Shown piece after piece: positions 61,813 through 64,000 of a stretch of 64,000 nt of DNA. Source of the stretch: HGM04593 sp045634305 (GTDB lineage Bacteria; Bacteroidota; Bacteroidia; Bacteroidales; Bacteroidaceae); the NCBI GenBank assembly GCA_045634305.1, contig JAZQZZ010000026.1, positions 3,040 through 67,039 on the forward strand, in the 5' to 3' direction. The translations under genes and the position numbers were made by a program. How positions within the stretch are numbered: the stretch's first letter is position 1; each line of letters opens with the position of its first letter. The notes beneath the pieces are model-generated. The model made no database searches, was not told the DNA's origin, and saw nothing but the letters and a program-made list of their open reading frames with translations.

Positions 61813-63501
61813 ATGAAGTATAATCAACAAACTATTGGAGGCTTGTTTTCCAGTAAGATTCAGTTTCAAATTCCTGTATATCAAAGGGCATATGCCTGGG
61901 ATAAATCGAATTGGAAAACATTTTTAGAAGATATTCAGGAATCATCTCGCCATGATAATAATTACTCGTATGGAAGTATTCTGCTTAAGACAATCGAACA
62001 GGATACAAAATATGACATTATTGATGGCCAACAGCGAATAACTACTCTGATTTTGTTTATGCGAGCTATGATAAACGTATTAAACAAACGTCCAGATGAA
62101 GATGGAAAAATAAAAGAGTTAGTTGGAGATTTAGTTGAAGATTACATTATTAAAAAAGGGAAATTACGACTAGAAGTTGTAGAGTATGATAGGGATTGTT
62201 TCCGTGCAGTTGTATCTGAAGGTAGAGACACATATACACCCAATAGTCCTTCTCAGTCTCAAATAATCGCTGCAATCAGCTACTTTGAACGAGAATTAGG
62301 CTTATTAGAAACAGAAGAGTTGATGCAAATCTGCAAAACCATAGAACATACTGATATAACCCGCATCGAATTGGATGGCGAAAAGGAAGCTGCGTTAATG
62401 TTTGAATTGCAGAATAACAGAGGTAAAGATTTAACAAACCTGGAAAGGTTGAAATCTTATTTTATGTATCAAATGTATGTTTATAGTGAGTCAGATGAAA
62501 CAGAAGGGAATATTGAAGCACTTTCTAATACATTCAAGGAAATATATAGATTAATTAATGATATAAAGAAATTGAACGGCATGACCGAGGACTCAATTTT
62601 GATATATCATTGTAATGCATATTTGAATAAGGCATTTGGATACAGAAACTTAAACGATATAAAAGATGAACTAAAGGAGTCAGAGAATAAGACACGCTGG
62701 ATAATAGATTTCACACGGGAACTTAAAGACTCCTTTGAAGCAATCAAGAAATGTCAAAATAGCAAATCTCATTATCGCCAAAAACTTTTTAAATTAGGTG
62801 CAGGTGCTTATGTATATCCGTTCATCATCAAAGGATATAAATATTTTGATGATGAGAAGATGGATGATGTTTACAAGGTGCTGGAAATGTTGTCGTTTAG
62901 AGATAAGTTAGTGCATAGTCGTGCAGATTACAGCAGCCGCCTAAGTGATGCAATACGAACATTTAGCAGTGATATAGATACATTGATGGATTGTGTCAAA
63001 AAGGTTTTTGAAAATGAATGGCATTGGTCAAACAAGCGTATGAAAGACCAGTTAAATGGTTATATGTATGGTAACGACATATTGAGATACATCCTTTGGG
63101 AATATGAGGAGTCAATACAAAACAAAGGATATAAGATTGGTACCTGTGAGTTGATAAATGAACAAATCGAGCATATTTCACCTCAAACTCCGCCCGAAGG
63201 AGAGGCTATTGCCAATGGTTATGACGTACAGGAGAATGGAACTTATAGCGAAGTGTTTGTTGAGGATTGTCTAAATTGCATTGGAAACCTAATGTTAATT
63301 TCAGGATCACACAATGCTTCTATCGGCAACAAAGCTTTTGCAGAGAAACTTGCCTCATACAAAGAGAATCCAATCCTTAATCAACAGGCGGAGATAGCTG
63401 ATTATATGAAAAACGAGGTTATCGAGTGGAAAACAGAGCACATAAAAGAACGAAAAAATAATATTGTTAATTTTGCCATCAAACGTTGGTCGCTTGATTA
63501 A
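61813..63501 (+). CDS. DUF262/DUF1524 (GmrSD-like) defence protein
   Basis: 562 residues. The N-terminal DUF262 domain (about 5-220) has FQIPVYQRAYAWDKSNW and IIDGQQRITTL (the DGQQR nucleotide-binding motif). The C-terminal DUF1524 domain (about 430-560) has an HNH-type ELINEQIEHISPQ (His-containing) and IGNLMLISGSHNASIGNKAFAEK. The pair forms a modification-dependent, NTP-driven nuclease in the GmrSD group (family knowledge), used against phages with modified DNA. It is a stand-alone gene next to phage locus 2. A/T-richer codon use than its neighbours suggests recent acquisition. Confidence 0.88.
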   Translation: MKYNQQTIGGLFSSKIQFQIPVYQRAYAWDKSNWKTFLEDIQESSRHDNNYSYGSILLKTIEQDTKYDIIDGQQRITTLILFMRAMINVLNKRPDEDGKIKELVGDLVEDYIIKKGKLRLEVVEYDRDCFRAVVSEGRDTYTPNSPSQSQIIAAISYFERELGLLETEELMQICKTIEHTDITRIELDGEKEAALMFELQNNRGKDLTNLERLKSYFMYQMYVYSESDETEGNIEALSNTFKEIYRLINDIKKLNGMTEDSILIYHCNAYLNKAFGYRNLNDIKDELKESENKTRWIIDFTRELKDSFEAIKKCQNSKSHYRQKLFKLGAGAYVYPFIIKGYKYFDDEKMDDVYKVLEMLSFRDKLVHSRADYSSRLSDAIRTFSSDIDTLMDCVKKVFENEWHWSNKRMKDQLNGYMYGNDILRYILWEYEESIQNKGYKIGTCELINEQIEHISPQTPPEGEAIANGYDVQENGTYSEVFVEDCLNCIGNLMLISGSHNASIGNKAFAEKLASYKENPILNQQAEIADYMKNEVIEWKTEHIKERKNNIVNFAIKRWSLD

Positions 63502-63520
63502 ATTACAAATTTATAATAAC

Positions 63521-63558
63521 AGAAAAAGACGAGTTCATGGTGGGACTCGTCTTTTTCT
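63521..63558 (+). terminator. terminator of the DUF262 gene
   Basis: agaaaaagacgagt and actcgtctttttct pair perfectly over 14 bp around a 10-base loop, ending in a T-run on either strand. Confidence 0.85.
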
Positions 63559-63647
63559 GTAAAGTGCCAATAGAACTTTTAGATTAGATACTTGCAGTAC
63601 CAGCGGCCCTAATTGATGAGAGGGATTGACAGCATATACAACAAAAA

Positions 63648-63679
63648 AAAGGAGCTTTAGTATTAACTAAAGTTCCTTT
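63648..63679 (-). terminator. distal terminator of the rRNA operon
   Basis: aaaggagctttagt with actaaagttccttt (one mismatch); on the minus strand followed by eight T's. It is a near-copy of the hairpin at 63770-63801. Between them lies low-complexity cct/ttt-rich and GC-rich repeat DNA. Confidence 0.7.
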
Positions 63680-63769
63680 CGCCTTTTAGGCCTTTTCGCC
63701 CTTTTGGCCTTTTGAATATACATTGCAAACGCTGTCGGGCGGGCAGACCCCGCCCCTACAGGCAACAAA

Positions 63770-63801
63770 AAAGGAGCCTTAGTATTAACTAAAGCTCCTT
63801 T
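63770..63801 (-). terminator. second terminator of the rRNA operon
   Basis: aaaggagccttagt with actaaagctccttt (one mismatch) and a T-run on the minus strand. It is a duplicated version of the hairpin 120 bp further left. Confidence 0.75.
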
Positions 63802-63865
63802 CGCCTTTTAGGCCTTTTCGCCCTTTTGGGCCTTTTTGGGCCTTTTGGGCCTTATAAGAAAAAAA

Positions 63866-63897
63866 GAGAGAACCTCAATAATAACTGAAGTTCTCTC
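63866..63897 (-). terminator. proximal terminator of the rRNA operon
   Basis: gagagaac and gttctctc with an A/T-rich loop, followed on the minus strand by a T-run, starting 10 bp after the 5S rRNA 3' end. Confidence 0.8.
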
Positions 63898-63906
63898 GGA
63901 AAAAAG

Positions 63907-64000
63907 TGGCGATGACCTACTCTCCCACAAATCTTTGCAGTACCATCGGCGCTGTTGGGCTTAACTTCTCTGTTCGGGATGGGAAGAGGTGGATCCCCAA
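63907..64000 (-). rRNA. rrf: 5S ribosomal RNA, 3' part (window edge)
   Basis: Minus strand ends ...ggtggatc to the conserved 5S 3' end tgggagagtaggtcatcgcca. About 94 nt of a roughly 110-nt gene are inside the window. It shows that an rRNA operon transcribed leftward lies just to the right. Confidence 0.93.

Noticed and set aside
1..64000. tRNA genes and CRISPR arrays
   Set aside because: No T-loop-like gttcgaatc or its complement with cloverleaf context, and no regularly spaced short repeats, were seen.

Overview
The window looks like the chromosome of a gut-type Bacteroidales bacterium (Bacteroidota). Support comes from the F-type ATP synthase order (atpD-atpC, small membrane gene, atpB-E-F-H-A-G), many TAnnTTTG -7 promoter boxes of the Bacteroides type, Bacteroidota-only families (TIGR02757, DUF2779) and FtsX-type efflux permeases driven by an NtrC-type regulator. 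No tRNA or CRISPR array was seen. A 5S rRNA gene enters at the right edge.

Layout, left to right: a truncated DUF2779 nuclease-like gene; a small membrane gene and its broken duplicate; a dapA-TIGR02757-maeB operon; ligA; a small lipoprotein; phage locus 1 (9.3-16.7 kb: portal, a 1398-aa polyvalent zincin, two small virion-type proteins and a divergent 77-aa gene); an XRE regulator; a three-gene restriction-modification (RM) system (GIY-YIG/helicase plus two adenine-methylase proteins) with an invertible promoter and tyrosine recombinase; the ATP synthase operon; a secreted protein and an S24 (CI/LexA-like) repressor; a histidine kinase, sigma-54 regulator and ABC/HlyD/TolC efflux operon; phage locus 2 (50.6-61.6 kb: tail, spanin, holin, connectors, capsid, scaffold leftward, and three small genes plus large terminase rightward); a DUF262/DUF1524 defence gene; and the end of an rRNA operon.

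The most interesting feature is the pair of phage loci. Together they hold a podovirus-like packaging and virion set (terminase, portal, scaffold, capsid, connectors, nozzle, internal proteins, holin, spanin), but it is divided between two sites about 34 kb apart, separated by ATP synthase and other host genes. No integrase, replication gene or attachment site is visible beside either locus, and all large ORFs are intact. All five outward promoters of the two loci share one architecture: a 16-bp box (GKCAWWWCAGCAMCCT) placed exactly 19 bp before a TWNNTTTG box. This implies joint control by a dedicated regulator, as expected of a domesticated phage or gene-transfer-agent-like particle rather than a decaying prophage. 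That interpretation is an inference; the motif and the split are read directly from the sequence.

Two other regulatory circuits can be read. The RM operon sits behind a 126-bp segment bounded by 17-bp perfect inverted repeats that carries a promoter now facing away from the RM genes (apparently OFF), next to its likely recombinase. The efflux operon has a near-consensus sigma-54 promoter upstream of tolC and ends in genes for an NtrC-type regulator and its kinase.
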